DNA of 64,000 bases from Rhea pennata. Its lineage: Eukaryota > Chordata > Aves > Rheiformes > Rheidae. The stretch is taken from contig NC_084663.1 in the NCBI RefSeq assembly GCF_028389875.1, positions 216,590,876 to 216,654,875 on the forward strand. The letters are read 5' to 3'. The notes beneath the pieces are model-generated. The model saw only the letters and a program-made list of their open reading frames with translations, did no database searches and had not been told where the DNA came from. Made by a program: the position numbers and the translations under genes. Position 1 is the stretch's first letter. Every line of letters begins with the position of its first letter. Below are positions 36,101-47,783 of this stretch, piece after piece.

Positions 36101-37317
36101 TCATGCTGGCCCTGTGCTGCATGCCCTTCACGCTGCTCCCCAACCTCATGGGCACCTTCGTCTTCGGAGAGGCCATCTGCAAGCTCATGGCCTATCTCAT
36201 GGGTAGGCGGCGGGGCCGGGGCGGGGGGCGGCGCTGCCCCACACCGGCTGCTGACCCTGGCTGCCCACAGGCGTCTCCGTGTCGGTCTCCACCTTCAGCC
36301 TGGTGGCCATCGCCATCGAGCGGTACAGCGCCATCTGCAACCCGCTGCAGTCCCGCGTGTGGCAGACGCGGTCCCACGCCTGCCGGGTCATCGCCAGCAC
36401 CTGGCTCTTCTCGGTGCTGCTCATGCTGCCCTACGCCGTGTACAGCACCACGCAGGCGCTGCCGGCCCGCAGCCCCCGCCAGTGCACGCACAGCTGGCCC
36501 AGCGAGCGCGTCCGCCAGGCCTGGTGAGTCTGGCGGCCGTGCACCCGCCGCCGCCGCCGCCCGCCGCCGCCCGCTGCCCCGCCACGGGCGCCCTCTCTTC
36601 CAGGTACGTGCTGCTGCTCCTCGTCCTCTTCTTCATCCCGGGCGTGGTGATGACGGTGGCCTACGGGCTCATCTCCCGCGAGCTCTACCGCGGCATCCGC
36701 TTCGAGCTGGACATCAAGGGGGAGGCGGCAGGTGAGGGGCCGGGCAGGGCGCCTGGCGGGGGCCGGCGGCGCCCGGCACTGACCCGCCCGCTCTGCCCGC
36801 AGCCCGGCACAGCAGCGGCGCGGAGCCGGCGCCCGCCTGCGACGAGGGCGACGGCTGCTACCTGCAGCTCTCCCGGCCGGGCGGCGCGCTGGAGCTGCGT
36901 GCGCTGGGGGCCGCGGGCACGCAGCAGGACCGCGCGCGCATCAACTCCTCCGAGGCGAAGCTGGTGGCCAAGCGGCGCGTGATCCGCATGCTGGTGGTCA
37001 TCGTGGCCATGTTCTTCCTCTGCTGGCTGCCCATCTTCAGCGCCAACACGTGGCGTGCCTTCGCCCCACGGGCAGCCCAGCGCGCCCTCTCCGGGGCGCC
37101 CATCTCCTTCATCCACCTGCTCTCCTACACCTCCGCCTGCGCCAACCCGCTCATCTACTGCTTCATGAACCGCCGCTTCCGGAAGGCCTTCCTGGCCACC
37201 TGCGCCGGCTGCCGCCGTGCCTGCCCGCGCCGCCCGCTCGACGAGGATGTGGCCAACGCCAGCGCCTCGCTCTCCAAGTTCAGCTACACCACCGTCAGCA
37301 GCCTCGGCCCGCCCTGA
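33164..37317 (+). CDS. CCKBR: Gastrin/cholecystokinin-B receptor, 434 aa, 5 exons
   Basis: A class A GPCR for gastrin and CCK, signalling mainly through Gq at the plasma membrane (family knowledge). Exons: 33164-33320, 35951-36202, 36271-36523, 36604-36731, 36803-37317; GT-AG introns, consistent phases, 1,305 nt against 447 aa in human. The extracellular N-terminus has N-glycosylation sequons (NAS, NGS) and a Gly-Thr run. TM2 carries SLALSDLMLALCCMPFTLLP. TM3 ends in ERY (153-155). Cys129 and Cys208 form the usual disulfide. TM5 has LFFIPGVVMTVAYGLISREL. TM6 has MFFLCWLPIFSANTWRAF. TM7 has NPLIY (378-382). A cysteine cluster (CAGCRRAC) after helix 8 fits palmitoylation. Intracellular loop 3 is short and Gly/Ala-rich. 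Intron 1 (2.6 kb) is mostly minisatellite. Confidence 0.97.
33470..34920. repeat. 111-bp minisatellite in CCKBR intron 1
   Basis: About seven near-identical 111-base units from 33,470 to 34,255 (for example CATGCACCACATCCTCCAGC at 33,589 and 33,700), followed by degenerate GTGCACCCC-type copies to about 34,920. As 111 is 37 codons, several frames stay open through the array on both strands. There are no splice signals that would make it coding. Confidence 0.92.
35160..35330. repeat. CTCCGAGCTCTGCGG short tandem repeat in CCKBR intron 1
   Basis: Alternating CTCCGAGCTCTGCGG and GGGGGCTCCGCGG words, roughly nine units of 15-20 bases with point changes. Confidence 0.75.
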
Positions 37318-37379
37318 GCCCCGGCACCCGGCGGCTCTGCGCAGCCCTGGCTCTGCCGCGCCCCGGCCCCCGCCGTGCC

Positions 37380-38040
37380 CCGGCCGCGGAGCATCCCCCG
37401 CACTCCCCCCAGCACCCCCCACGCACCCAGCACCCCCCATGCCCTGGCCCTGCTTTGCTGCCAGCCCCAGAGCAGCCCTGGCACCCCAGCACCCTCTGTG
37501 CACCCCAACAGCCACCGTGCACCCAGCCCCGGAGCAGCTCTACCGTCCCAGTACTCGCCGTTTTTCCACGTGCCCCAGCATCTTCCATGTGCTCCAGCAC
37601 CTGCTCTGCCACCAGCCTCAGAGCAGCCCCAGCACCCACCGTGCCTCCGTGTGCCCCAGCACCCTCCATGCATCCCAGCACCCACCGTGCCTCCGTGTGC
37701 TCCAGCACCTTCCGTGCATCCGAGCACCCACCGTGCCTCCATCACCCTCCGTGCCTCCATGTGCCCCAGCACCCCTGTGCACCCCAGCACCCTCTGTGCT
37801 TCCATCACCCTCCGTGCCTCCGTGTGCCCCAGCACCCTCCATGCATCCCAGCACCCACCGTGCCTCCATCACCCTCCGTGCCTCCGTGTGCCCCAGCACC
37901 CCTGTGCACCCCAGCACCCTCTGTGCTTCCATCACCCTCCATGCCTCCGTGTGCTCCAGCACCCTCCATGCATCCCAGCACCCACCGTGCCTCCATCACC
38001 CTCCGTGCCTCCGTGTGCCCCAGCACCCCCATGCACTCCC
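37380..38040. repeat. Minisatellite in CCKBR 3' UTR
   Basis: Repeating CAGCACCCTCCATGCATCCC, AGCACCCACCGTGCCTCC and ATCACCCTCCGTGCCTCC words form about ten units of roughly 60 bases within the predicted 3' UTR, between the stop codon at 37,317 and the poly(A) signal at 38,395. Confidence 0.88.
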
Positions 38041-38394
38041 AGCCCCGGCATAGCTATGCACCCCCAGACCTGGCAGCACCCCATACCGTGTGCCCTCGGC
38101 ACCTCCAACCCTCTCCCGACTCCAGTGCTGCCAGTGCCCCAGGAGCAGCTGGCGGGGCCCAGCCCTGCACACCTGGGCAGCACCCGCAGCAGAGCCAGGC
38201 CAGCTCTGGGTGGGGGCCAGGGACGCCAAGGCCCAAGGGGCAGGGACGGGGGCTCCCCTGGCCCCACATGGCTGGGCTGCTGCATCTGGCCCTGGGGGAC
38301 TGGCCCCAGCGCAGGGGTGGTGGGGATATGGTGCCCCACTGGCCCAGCCCTGGGACCTCCCCGCTGCACTCCACTCGCCGTGGGCTCTGTCCAC

Positions 38395-38400
38395 AATAAA
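38395..38400 (+). terminator. CCKBR polyadenylation signal
   Basis: AATAAA about 1.08 kb after the CCKBR stop, followed by a GT-rich stretch. It is the first such signal downstream on this strand. Confidence 0.8.
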
Positions 38401-38668
38401 CCCGTGACATCGTCCCACCTCGTTCGCTTCTTCCCACTGGGCTCTCCCCCCCCCAGCCCCAAGGACAGGCCGAAGGGGCAGCACTGCTCTGGAACCAGGC
38501 AGCCCCACAGCAGTGGGAGCAGTGGGCCCATGTCCAGACCAGGGCCCGTCTGCAGCACCCTCAGCACTTGTGCACACCCAGCACAGCTGCAGCGCTCGCA
38601 CTGCACCAGCATGCCACATGCATATAGCCACACACGCACAGAAGTGCAGAGCTGCACACAAATGTGCA

Positions 38669-38811
38669 CAGTGCTGCAGCTGTGCACACGCACACGTGTG
38701 CACAGGCACAGTGATGCAGCTGTGCACACGCACACATGTGCACAGGCACAGTGCTGCAGCTGTGCACACGCACACGTGTGCACAGGCACAGTGCTGCAGC
38801 TGTGCACACGC
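38669..38811. repeat. 40-bp CAGCTGTGCACACGCACACG repeat
   Basis: Three full 40-base units (from 38,669, 38,709 and 38,749) and a fourth cut short at 38,811, exactly where the CR1 fragment begins. Confidence 0.85.
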
Positions 38812-38900
38812 AGAATCACAGAACCACAGAATGGTCAAGGTTGGAAGGGGCCTCAGGAGATGAGCCAGTCAAACCTCTCTGCTCAAGCAGGGTCACCTAA
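38812..38900 (-). mobile_element. CR1 LINE 3' end fragment
   Basis: AGAATCACAGAACCACAGAA followed by TGGTCAAGGTTGGAAGGGGC is the reverse complement of the CR1 3' terminus, tail repeats included. Only about 90 bases remain, ending near GCTCAAGCAGGGTCACCT. It is inserted into, or bounded by, the 40-bp repeat. Confidence 0.88.
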
Positions 38901-39354
38901 CACGCTGAGCCCCACACCGCAACACTTGCTGCACCCTGCTGCCCCCACTGGGCCCCACTGAATGACAGAGCCTCCACTGCACAACTCCCCACACCCTGCT
39001 ATACCCACGAGGCCAACACTGCACCCCACACTGCATCCCGATGTACCCCTGAGCCCCATTCCACAGCCCTCACTGCACCACAGGCCACTGTACCCCCAAA
39101 CACACCCCACATCAGCGAAAAGCACCCCACAACCACACTGCACCCCACACCACCCCCATGCTCCACTCCTGAGTCTCCCACTGCATGCCCAGCCCAGCCC
39201 AGCCCGCTGCACCCAGCCCCAGAGACAGCAGAGTGCCCATGGGACCCATGGCACTGCGGAGCTGGAACCCCAGCAGGGCGATCAGACCCTCTGCAGGGGC
39301 ACGAGGAATGCACTGCGCGGGGTGGGACACAGACAGGAGCCGAGAGGGACCCGC
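38901..39354. other. Intergenic spacer, nothing recognised
   Basis: C-rich sequence with loosely repeated CACTGCACCCCACACTGC words up to about 39,170, then about 180 unique-looking bases before the large array. Confidence 0.5.
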
Positions 39355-42300
39355 TGGACTCCACCCACCATGCCCTGCGCGGACTCCACCCACAATGCCC
39401 TGCGCGGACTCGACCCCACAATGCCCTGCGCGGACTCCACCCACAATGCCCTGCGCGGACTCCACCCACCATGCCCTGCGCGGACTCCACCCACAATGCC
39501 CTGCGCGGACTCCACCCACAATGCCCTGCGCGGACTCCACCCCCACCATGCCCTGCGCGGACTCCACCCCCCACAATGCCCTGCGCGGACTCCACCCCCA
39601 CAATGCCCTGCGCGGACTCGACCCCACAATGCCCTGCGCGGACTCCACCCCCCACAATGCCCTGCGCGGACTCCACCCCCCACAATGCCCTGCGCGGACT
39701 CCACCCACAATGCCCTGCGCGGACTCCACCCCCACAATGCCCTGCGCGGAATCGACCCCACAATGCCCTGCGCGGACTCCACCCCCACAATGCCCTGCGC
39801 GTACTCGACCCCACAATGCCCTGCGCGGATTCCACCCCCACAATGCCCTGCGCGGACTCCACCACCCACAATGCCCTGCGCGGACTCCACCCCACCATTC
39901 CCTGCGCGGACTCCACCACCCACCATGCCCTGCACGGACTCCACCCCACAATGCACTGCGCGGACTCCACCCCACAATGCCCTGCGCGGACTCCACCCAC
40001 AATGCCCTGCGCGGACTCCACCCCCACAATGCCCTGCGCGGACTCCACCACCCACAATGCCCTGTGCGGACTCCACCACCCACCATGCCCTGTGCGGACT
40101 CCACCACCCACAATGCCCTGCGCGGACTCCACCCCCACAATGCCCTGCGCGGACTCCACCCCCACAATGCCCTGCGCGGACTCCACCACCCACAATGCCC
40201 TGTGCGGACTCCACCACCCACAATGCCCTGCGCGGACTCCACCCCCACCATGCCCTGCGCGGACTCCACCCCCACAATGCCCTGCGCGGACTCCACCACC
40301 CACAATGCCCTGCGCGGACTCCACCCCCACAATGCCCTGCGCGGACTCCACCACCCACAATGCCCTGCGCGGACTCCACCCCCACAATGCCCTGCGCGGA
40401 CTCCACCACCCACAATGCCCTGCGCGGACTCCACCCCCACAATGCCCTGCGCGGACTCCACCCCCACAATGCCCTGCGCGGACTCCACCACCCACAATGC
40501 CCTGCGCGGACTCCACCCCCACAATGCCCTGCGCGGACTCCACCCACAATGCCCTGCGCGGACTCCACCCCCACAATGCCCTGCGCGGACTCCACCACCC
40601 ACAATGCCCTGTGCGGACTCCACCACCCACCATGCCCTGCGCGGACTCCACCCACAATGCCCTGCGCGGACTCCACCACCCACAATGCCCTGCGCGGACT
40701 CCACCCCCACAATGCCCTGCGCGGACTCCACCCCCACAATGCCCTGCGCGGACTCCACCACCCACAATGCCCTGCGCGGACTCCACCCCCACAATGCCCT
40801 GCGCGGACTCCACCACCCACAATGCCCTGCGCGGACTCCACCACCCACAATGCCCTGCGCGGACTCCACCCCCACAATGCCCTGCGCGGACTCCACCACC
40901 CACAATGCCCTGCGCGGACTCCACCCCCACAATGCCCTGCGCGGACTCCACCCACAATGCCCTGCGCGGACTCCACCACCCACAATGCCCTGCGCGGACT
41001 CCACCCCCACAATGCCCTGCGCGGACTCCACCACCCACAATGCCCTGCGCGGACTCCACCACCCACAATGCCCTGCGCGGACTCCACCCCCACAATGCCC
41101 TGCGCGGACTCCACCACCCACAATGCCCTGTGCGGACTCCACCCCCACCATGCCCTGCGCGGACTCCACCCCCCACAATGCCCTGCGCGGACTCCACCAC
41201 CCACAATGCCCTGCGCGGACTCCACCACCCACCATGCCCTGCGCGGACTCCACCCCCACAATGCCCTGCGCGGACTCCACCACCCACAATGCCCTGCGCG
41301 GACTCCACCCCCACAATGCCCTGCGCGGACTCCACCACCCACAATGCCCTGCGCGGACTCCACCCCCACAATGCCCTGCGCGGACTCCACCACCCACAAT
41401 GCCCTGCGCGGACTCCACCCCCACAATGCCCTGCGCGGACTCCACCACCCACAATGCCCTGCGCGGACTCCACCCCACCATGCCCTGCGCGGACTCCACC
41501 CCACAATGCCCTGCGCGGACTCCACCCACAATGCCCTGCGCGGACTCCACCCCCACAATGCCCTGCGCGGAATCGACCCCACAATGCCCTGCGCGGACTC
41601 CACCCACAATGCCCTGCGCGGACTCGACCCCACAATGCCCTGCGCGGACTCCACCCCCACAATGCCCTGCGCGGACTCCACCACCCACAATGCCCTGCGC
41701 GGACTCCACCCCCACCATGCCCTGCGCGGACTCCACCCCACAATGCCCTGCGCGGACTCCACCACCCACAATGCCCTGCGCGGACTCCACCCCCACAATG
41801 CCCTGCGCGGACTCCACCCCACAATGCCCTGCGCGGACTCCACCACCCACCATGCCCTGCGCGGACTCCACCCCCACAATGCCCTGCGTGGACTCCACCA
41901 CCCACAATGCCCTGCGCGGACTCCACCCCCCACCATGCCCTGCGCGGACTCCACCCCCACCATGCCCTGCGCGGACTCCACCCCCACAATGCCCTGCGCG
42001 GACTCCACCACCCACCATGCCCTGCGCGGACTCCACCCCACAATGCCCTGCGCGGACTCCACCCCCACCATGCCCTGCGCGGACTCCACCCCACAATGCC
42101 CTGCGCGGACTCCACCACCCACAATGCCCTGCGCGGACTCCACCCCACAATGCCCTGCGCGGACTCCACCCCACAATGCCCTGCGCGGACTCCACCCCCC
42201 ACAATGCCCTGCGCGGACTCCACCCCCACAATGCCCTGCACGGACTCCACCCCCCACAATGCCCTGCGCGGACTCCACCCCCACAATGCCCTGCGCGGAC

Positions 42301-43750
42301 TCGACCCCACAATGCCCTGCGCGGACTCCACCCCACAATGCCCTGTGCGGACTCCACCACCCACCATGCCCTGCGCGGACTCCACCCCCACCATGCCCTG
42401 CGCGGACTCCACCCCCCACAATGCCCTGCGCGGACTCCACCACCCACAATGCCCTGCGCGGACTCGACCCCACAATGCCCTGCGCGGACTCCACCCCCCA
42501 CAATGCCCTGCGCGGACTCGACCCCACAATGCCCTGCGCGGACTCCACCCCCCACAATGCCCTGCGCGGACTCCACCCCACAATGCCCTGCGCGGACTCC
42601 ACCCCCCACAATGCCCTGCGCGGACTCGACCCCACAATGCCCTGCACGGACTCCACCACCCACAATGCCCTGCGCGGACTCCACCACCCACCATGCCCTG
42701 CGCGGACTCCACCACCCACAATGCCCTGCGCGGACTCCACCCCACAATGCCCTGCGCGGACTCCACCCCACCATGCCCTGCGCGGACTCCACCACCCACC
42801 ATGCCCTGCGCGGACTCCACCCCCACAATGCCCTGCGCGGACTCCACCACCCACAATGCCCTGCGCGGACTCCACCCCACAATGCCCTGCGCGGACTCCA
42901 CCCCCACCATGCCCTGCGCGGACTCCACCACCCACAATGCCCTGCGCGGACTCCACCCCACAATGCCCTGCGCGGACTCCACCACCCACAATGCTCTGCG
43001 CGGACTTCACCACCCACAATGCCCTGCGCGGACTCCACCACCCACCATGCCCTGCGCGGACTCCACCCCCACAATGCCCTGCGCGGACTCCACCCCCACA
43101 ATGCTCTGCGCGGACTTCACCACCCACAATGCCCTGCGCGGACTCCACCCCACCATGCCCTGCGCGGACTCCACCCCACCATGCCCTGCGCGGACTCCAC
43201 CACCCACAATGCCCTGCGCGGACTTCACCACCCACCATGCCCTGCGCGGACTCCACCCCCACAATGCCCTGCGCGGACTCCACCACCCACAATGCTCTGC
43301 GCGGACTTCACCACCCACAATGCCCTGCGCGGACTCCACCCCACCATGCCCTGCGCGGACTCCACCCCACCATGCCCTGCGCGGACTCCACCACCCACAA
43401 TGCCCTGCGCGGACTTCACCACCCACAATGCCCTGCGCGGACTCCACGACCCACAATGCCCTGCGCGGACTCCACCCCCACAATGCCCTGCGCGGACTCC
43501 ACCCCACCATGCCCTGCGCGGACTCCACCCCCCACAATGCCCTGCGCGGACTCCACCCCACCATGCCCTGCGCGGACTCCACCCCCACCATTCCCTGCGC
43601 GGACTCCACCCCCCACAATGCCCTGCGCGGACTCCACCCCCACCATTCCCTGCGCGGACTCCACCCCCCACAATGCCCTGCGCGGGCTCCACCACCCACA
43701 ATGCCCTGCGCGGACTCCACCACCCACCATGCCCTGCGCTGACTCCTCCC
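39355..43750. repeat. 4.4-kb VNTR of Staf/ZNF143-consensus units upstream of SMPD1
   Basis: About 160 tandem units of 25-28 bases. Each has an invariant core ACAATGCCCTGCGCGGACTC (or ACCATGCCC) preceded by a variable C/A spacer (CCACC, CCACCAC, CCACCCC). The common variant contains CACCCACAATGCCCTGCG, which fits the remembered Staf/ZNF143 consensus YWCCCRNMATSCMYYRCR at all 18 positions. Spacer variants lose only the first one or two positions. Units vary in length, so no frame is maintained, and the very long open frames on both strands come from the absence of stop words. The array ends about 200 bases before the SMPD1 start codon. Confidence 0.9.
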
Positions 43751-43946
43751 CCCCCCCCGCAGTGCCCTGCGCGGGCTCCGTCCCACAATTCCTCGCGAGT
43801 GACGGCGCGACGTTGTTTACGTCCCATCGCTCGTTCCCGCCCCCTCCCTGGCCCCGCCCATTCCCGCCGTTGCCCCGCCCATTCCCGCCGTTGCCCCGCC
43901 CCCGCCCCGCCCTAGCCCCGCCCTTCGCCCCCCCAGCCGCGCGGCC
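43751..43946 (+). promoter_or_regulatory. SMPD1 proximal promoter
   Basis: Contains TCCCACAATTCCTCGCGAG (43,782-43,800), a diverged relative of the array unit. Then comes GTGACGGCGCGACG with a CRE-like TGACG, and two copies of CCCCGCCCATTCCCGCCGTT with GC boxes. No TATA is seen. The transcription start is not fixed. Confidence 0.6.
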
Positions 43947-46900
43947 ATGGCGGCGCGGGGGCTCCGTCCCGGCGCGGCGCCGGCGCGGCTGCTCGCCCTG
44001 TGCCTGTGCCTGTGCCTGTCGCTGCCGCTGCCGCCGCCGCGCCGCGCCGCCGCGCCGCCCGCCGCCGCGGGCTGGCGGAACCTCACCTGCCCGGCCTGCC
44101 GCCTGCTCTTCGGGGCGCTCGGGCTGGCGCTGCAGGTACCGCGGGCAGGGGCCGCGCCGGGCCGCGGGGCCGGCGACAGGAGGGGGCCGGGGACGGCCCG
44201 GAGCGGTCGCGCTGGGGTTGCGGACAGGGACGGTGTCGCGGGTCGCGCCCGGCACAGGGACAGGCCGGGCCGGGTCGCGGCTTGTGTCGGAGCTCGTGCT
44301 GCGGCGGGGCCGGGGCCGGGACCAGGGACAGGGCCGGGGACAGAGACAGGGCCGGGGACAGGGTCGGGGCCGGGGACAGGGTCGGGGCCGGGACCAGGGC
44401 CGGGGCCGGAGACAGGGCCGGGGCCGGGGCCGGGACCAGGGACAGGGTCGGGGCCGGAGACAGGGCCGGGGACAGGGTCGGGGCCGGGACCAGGGCCGGG
44501 GACGGGGCCGGGACCAGGGACAGGGCCGGGGCCGGGACCAGGGACAGGGCCGGGGCCGGAGACAGGGCCGGGGACAGGGTCGGGACCGGGACCAGGGCCG
44601 GGGACGGGGCCGGGACCAGGGACAGGGCCGGAGACGGGGCCGGGGTCAGGGACAAGGACAGGCCCGGGCGCGTCGTGAGTCACGACGGGCGCTGGGGACA
44701 GCGAGGACGCGCCGGGAGGGGCCACGGGCCGGGACAGGGACAGTCAGGGACAAGGACAGGGAGAGGCCGGGGCAGGAGGGAGCTGGTCGCCGGCCGTGCA
44801 GGCTGGGGAGCAGTGGTGCTACCCCCCAGCAGCCCCGAGCCCCGGCCTCTGCCTTGCAGCTGGAGCCCAACGTGGCGCGCGTGGGGCGCGTGGCGGTGCG
44901 CGTGTGCCAGGAGCTGCGGCTGGCGCGCCCCGAGATCTGCCGGCAGGCCGTGCAGCTCTTTCAGCAGGACGTGGTGTCGGCGTGGGCCCGCTCCGTGCTG
45001 CGCCCCGGCGAGGCCTGCGGGCTGCTGCTGGGCCGCGGCTGCGGCCGCTGGGACATCTACGCCGACTGGAATGTCACGCTGCCCGCCGCCCCCAAGCCGC
45101 CCGTGCGCCCGCCCGTGCCCCCGCCGCCCGGCGCCCCCACCGCCCGCCTCCTCTTCCTCACCGACCTCCACTGGGACCGGCACTACGTGCCGGGCAGTGA
45201 GCCTGCCTGCCGCGACCCGCTGTGCTGCCGCGGTGCCGCACGCACGGCCCCCGGCGGCGCTGGCTACTGGGGCGAGTACAGCAAGTGCGACCTGCCGCTG
45301 CACACCATTGAGGCGCTGCTGGCGCAGCTGCGCGGCACCACGCCGCCCTTCGACGCCGTGTACTGGACCGGAGACATCCCGGCGCACGACGTCTGGCAGC
45401 AGCGCCGCGAGGACCAGCTGCTGGCGCTGCGCACTGTCACGGGGCTGCTGCGCAAGCACTTGGGCAGCCTGCCCGTGTACCCCGCCGTGGGCAACCATGA
45501 GGCCACCCCTGTCAATGCCTTCCCCCCGCCCTACGTCCACGGGAACCAGTCCTCGGCCTGGCTCTACGACGCCATGGCCGAGGCCTGGCAGGACTGGCTG
45601 CCCCCCACAGCGCTGGAGACCCTCAGGTGTGGTGGCAATGGGACAGCATATGGGGCACTTGGGGCTGGAGCAGCTGCAGGTGTGCACTGTGGGTGATGCG
45701 GGGGTGAGGGGCTGTGGAGCAGGGTTGTGCACAGTGGGGCGATGCGGGGGGTGAGGGGCTGTGGGCAGAGGTGTGCGCGGTGGGGGGTGAGGGTAGGGGT
45801 GTGCATGGTGGAGTGATGGGGGGCAAGGGGCTGTGGGGTGGGGGGGGTGCATGATGGGGGACGAGGGGCAGTGAGGTGGGGGGTGTGGGGTTGAGGAATA
45901 GGGCTGTGCATGGTGGGGCAATGCGGGGGGCGAGGGGCTGGCAGGGAGGAGCTGCAAGGGGCACTCGGGGCTGGTGAGGAGCGTGGGTGTGCACACACCT
46001 GGCGAGCGGCCCCACTCACCACCTGCTTCCCCGCAGAACTGCCGGTTTCTACACGCTGCAGGTCTGGCCCGGCCTGCGCCTCGTCTCCCTCAACATGAAC
46101 TTCTGCTCCCAGGCCAACTTCTGGCTCCTCATTAACTCCACCGACCCCGCAGGGCAGTTGCAGTGGCTCGTGGGCATCCTGGAGGCTGCCGAGCAGCGAG
46201 GGGAGAAGGTGAGAGCTGGCAGGGAGGAGGGGGCTGGCCGGGGACACCGACTGTCCCCGAGGTGGGCTGACAGCATCCCTGTGCCCCCACCAGCCCTTTG
46301 CTCCCTCGGCTGCTGCCTTGTAGGTGCACATTATTGGGCACATCCCCCCGGCCCACTGTCTCCGGAGCTGGAGCTGGAATTACTACCGCATCATCAACAG
46401 GTGAGCCCTACCCCGGCCGCTCCGGCTCCTTGAGCCACCCTGGCTCTGCTGGGAAGAGCCAGCAGATCCTGCCCCACGCCCAGCCCAACTCTGCCAGCAC
46501 CAGGAGAGCGTGGGCGGATGTTGTTGTGCCAGTGCACCCCGGTCCGCGCCCAGCTCGCGGGGGCCACCAGCCACGCAGGAAGCCAAAGCTGCAGGATGGG
46601 ACCATGCTGGAGCCAGGGCGTGGGCCAGACGCAGTGAGCGCCAGCAGCCACAGCCCCGGCAGCACAGCGTCAGCTGAGCCCAGCACGTGACCGGGCGCCT
46701 CGGGTCACGGCAGGAGCTGCGCTGCGCTGGGGGCAGGGCGGGGACAGGCCCAACTGCCCCACGCCGGAGCAGGGGCAGTGATGGGGAGGGTCCCAGCCCC
46801 CCGGGGCGGTGACGGGGAGGGTCCCAGCCATCTGGGGTCAGGGCCAGGGCGGTGACGGGTCCCCGCCGCCCTGCGCCAGGACATGATGGGGAGGGTCCCG

Positions 46901-47783
46901 GCCACCCCGGGGCGGTGACGGGCAGGGTCCTGACCACCCCACGCCGGGGCCGTGACAGGGACATGATGGGGAGCGTCCCGGCCGCCTGAGACTGGCGCGG
47001 TGACAGGGAGGGTCCCAGCCATCCAGTGCTGTGACCAGGAGGGTCCCGGCCGCCCCATGCTGGCTCCCTGGGCATCCCCATAGGACGGGGAGGATGGTTC
47101 GAGGCTGGCCCCACGCAGCAGCCCTCAGCCTGTGCCACCCCATGTGCAGGTTTGAGGGCACCGTCGCAGCTCAGTTCTTCGGACACACGCACGTAGATGA
47201 GTTTGAGATGTTCTACGATGAGGAGACCCTGACGCGCCCTGTCTCTGTGGCTTTTGTGGCCCCCAGTGTCACAACCTATATCAACCTCAACCCCGGTGAG
47301 TCTCCCCTTCTCTGCCTCCCTTCCTGCTGCTGCCGCACGGCTCCTGTGATGCTGCCCGCCCTGCTGCCCACAGGCTATCGCGTCTATGAGCTGGATGGCG
47401 CCTACCCTGGCAGCTCCCATGCTGTGCTGGACCACGAGACCTTTATCCTAAACCTCACGGAGGCAAACATGCCAGGGGCAAAGCCGCACTGGCAGCGCCT
47501 CTACCGTGCCCGCGAGGCTTATGGGATGCCCAGTGCCTTCCCTGTTGACTGGGACCAGCTCATCCGCCGCTTCCAGGATGACGAGAGCCTCTTCCAGCGC
47601 TTCTGGTACCTCTTCCACAAGGGCCACCCACCCCGCGAGCCCTGCCACGAGGCCTGCAAAGCTGCACTGCTTTGCTCTCTGCGCACGGGGCGCTCCGTCG
47701 ACCCCAACCTCTGCCACGTCCTGCGCCCAAGCCTACCCTTTGCCCAGATCCAGGAGCTGTGGAGGCAACGGCAGCTGTGCTGA
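43947..47783 (+). CDS. SMPD1: Acid sphingomyelinase, 586 aa, 6 exons
   Basis: A lysosomal and secreted zinc phosphodiesterase that cleaves sphingomyelin to ceramide and phosphocholine (family knowledge). Exons: 43947-44135, 44860-45626, 46037-46208, 46324-46400, 47150-47295, 47374-47783; GT-AG introns, phases consistent, 1,761 nt, against 631 aa in human. A Leu/Cys-rich signal peptide ([18 protein letters not shown]-like) is followed by a saposin B domain from [14 protein letters not shown] to [12 protein letters not shown], a Pro-rich linker, then the metallophosphatase domain. Metal ligands by family alignment: Asp165 and His167 ([10 protein letters not shown]), Asp235 ([10 protein letters not shown]), Asn275 (AVGNHEA), His382 (IIGHIPP), His414 and His416 ([10 protein letters not shown]). 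All are present. [11 protein letters not shown] and [15 protein letters not shown] are near-identical to mammals. The C-terminal cysteine is kept. The protein should be active. Confidence 0.97.
44290..44670. repeat. GGGACAGGGCCGGGGC repeat in SMPD1 intron 1
   Basis: Six- and twelve-base words (GGGCCG, GGGACA, GGAGAC) alternate through most of intron 1. The purine-rich plus strand leaves several frames open. It is non-coding, bounded by the donor at 44,136 and the acceptor ending at 44,859. Confidence 0.88.
45690..45950. repeat. GGGGTGAGGGGCTGTG repeat in SMPD1 intron 2
   Basis: Irregular tandem copies of a GATGCGGGGGGTGAGGGGCT block with TGTGCAnGGTGGGG between them, about five copies. Confidence 0.75.
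46735..47060. repeat. GACGGGGAGGGTCCCAGCC repeat in SMPD1 intron 4
   Basis: About nine degenerate units built on GGTGACGGGGAGGGTCCCAG with variable C-rich spacers. Intron 4 (about 750 bases) is the largest of the late introns because of it. Confidence 0.78.

Noticed and set aside
38999-43292. Antisense and sense frames of about 1,300-1,570 aa in the same array
   Set aside because: All frames are open at once and unit length varies from 25 to 28 bases, so no frame is conserved between copies.
39355-43750. CRISPR array
   Set aside because: Direct tandem repeats without unique spacers, in a vertebrate gene context. It is a minisatellite.
38962-45696. Open frame of 2,244 aa running from the 4.4-kb array into SMPD1 exon 2
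   Set aside because: It has no stop only because the array unit lacks stop words. It joins the SMPD1 exon by reading through the promoter, exon 1 and intron 1 without splicing. SMPD1 has its own signal peptide and start at 43,947.
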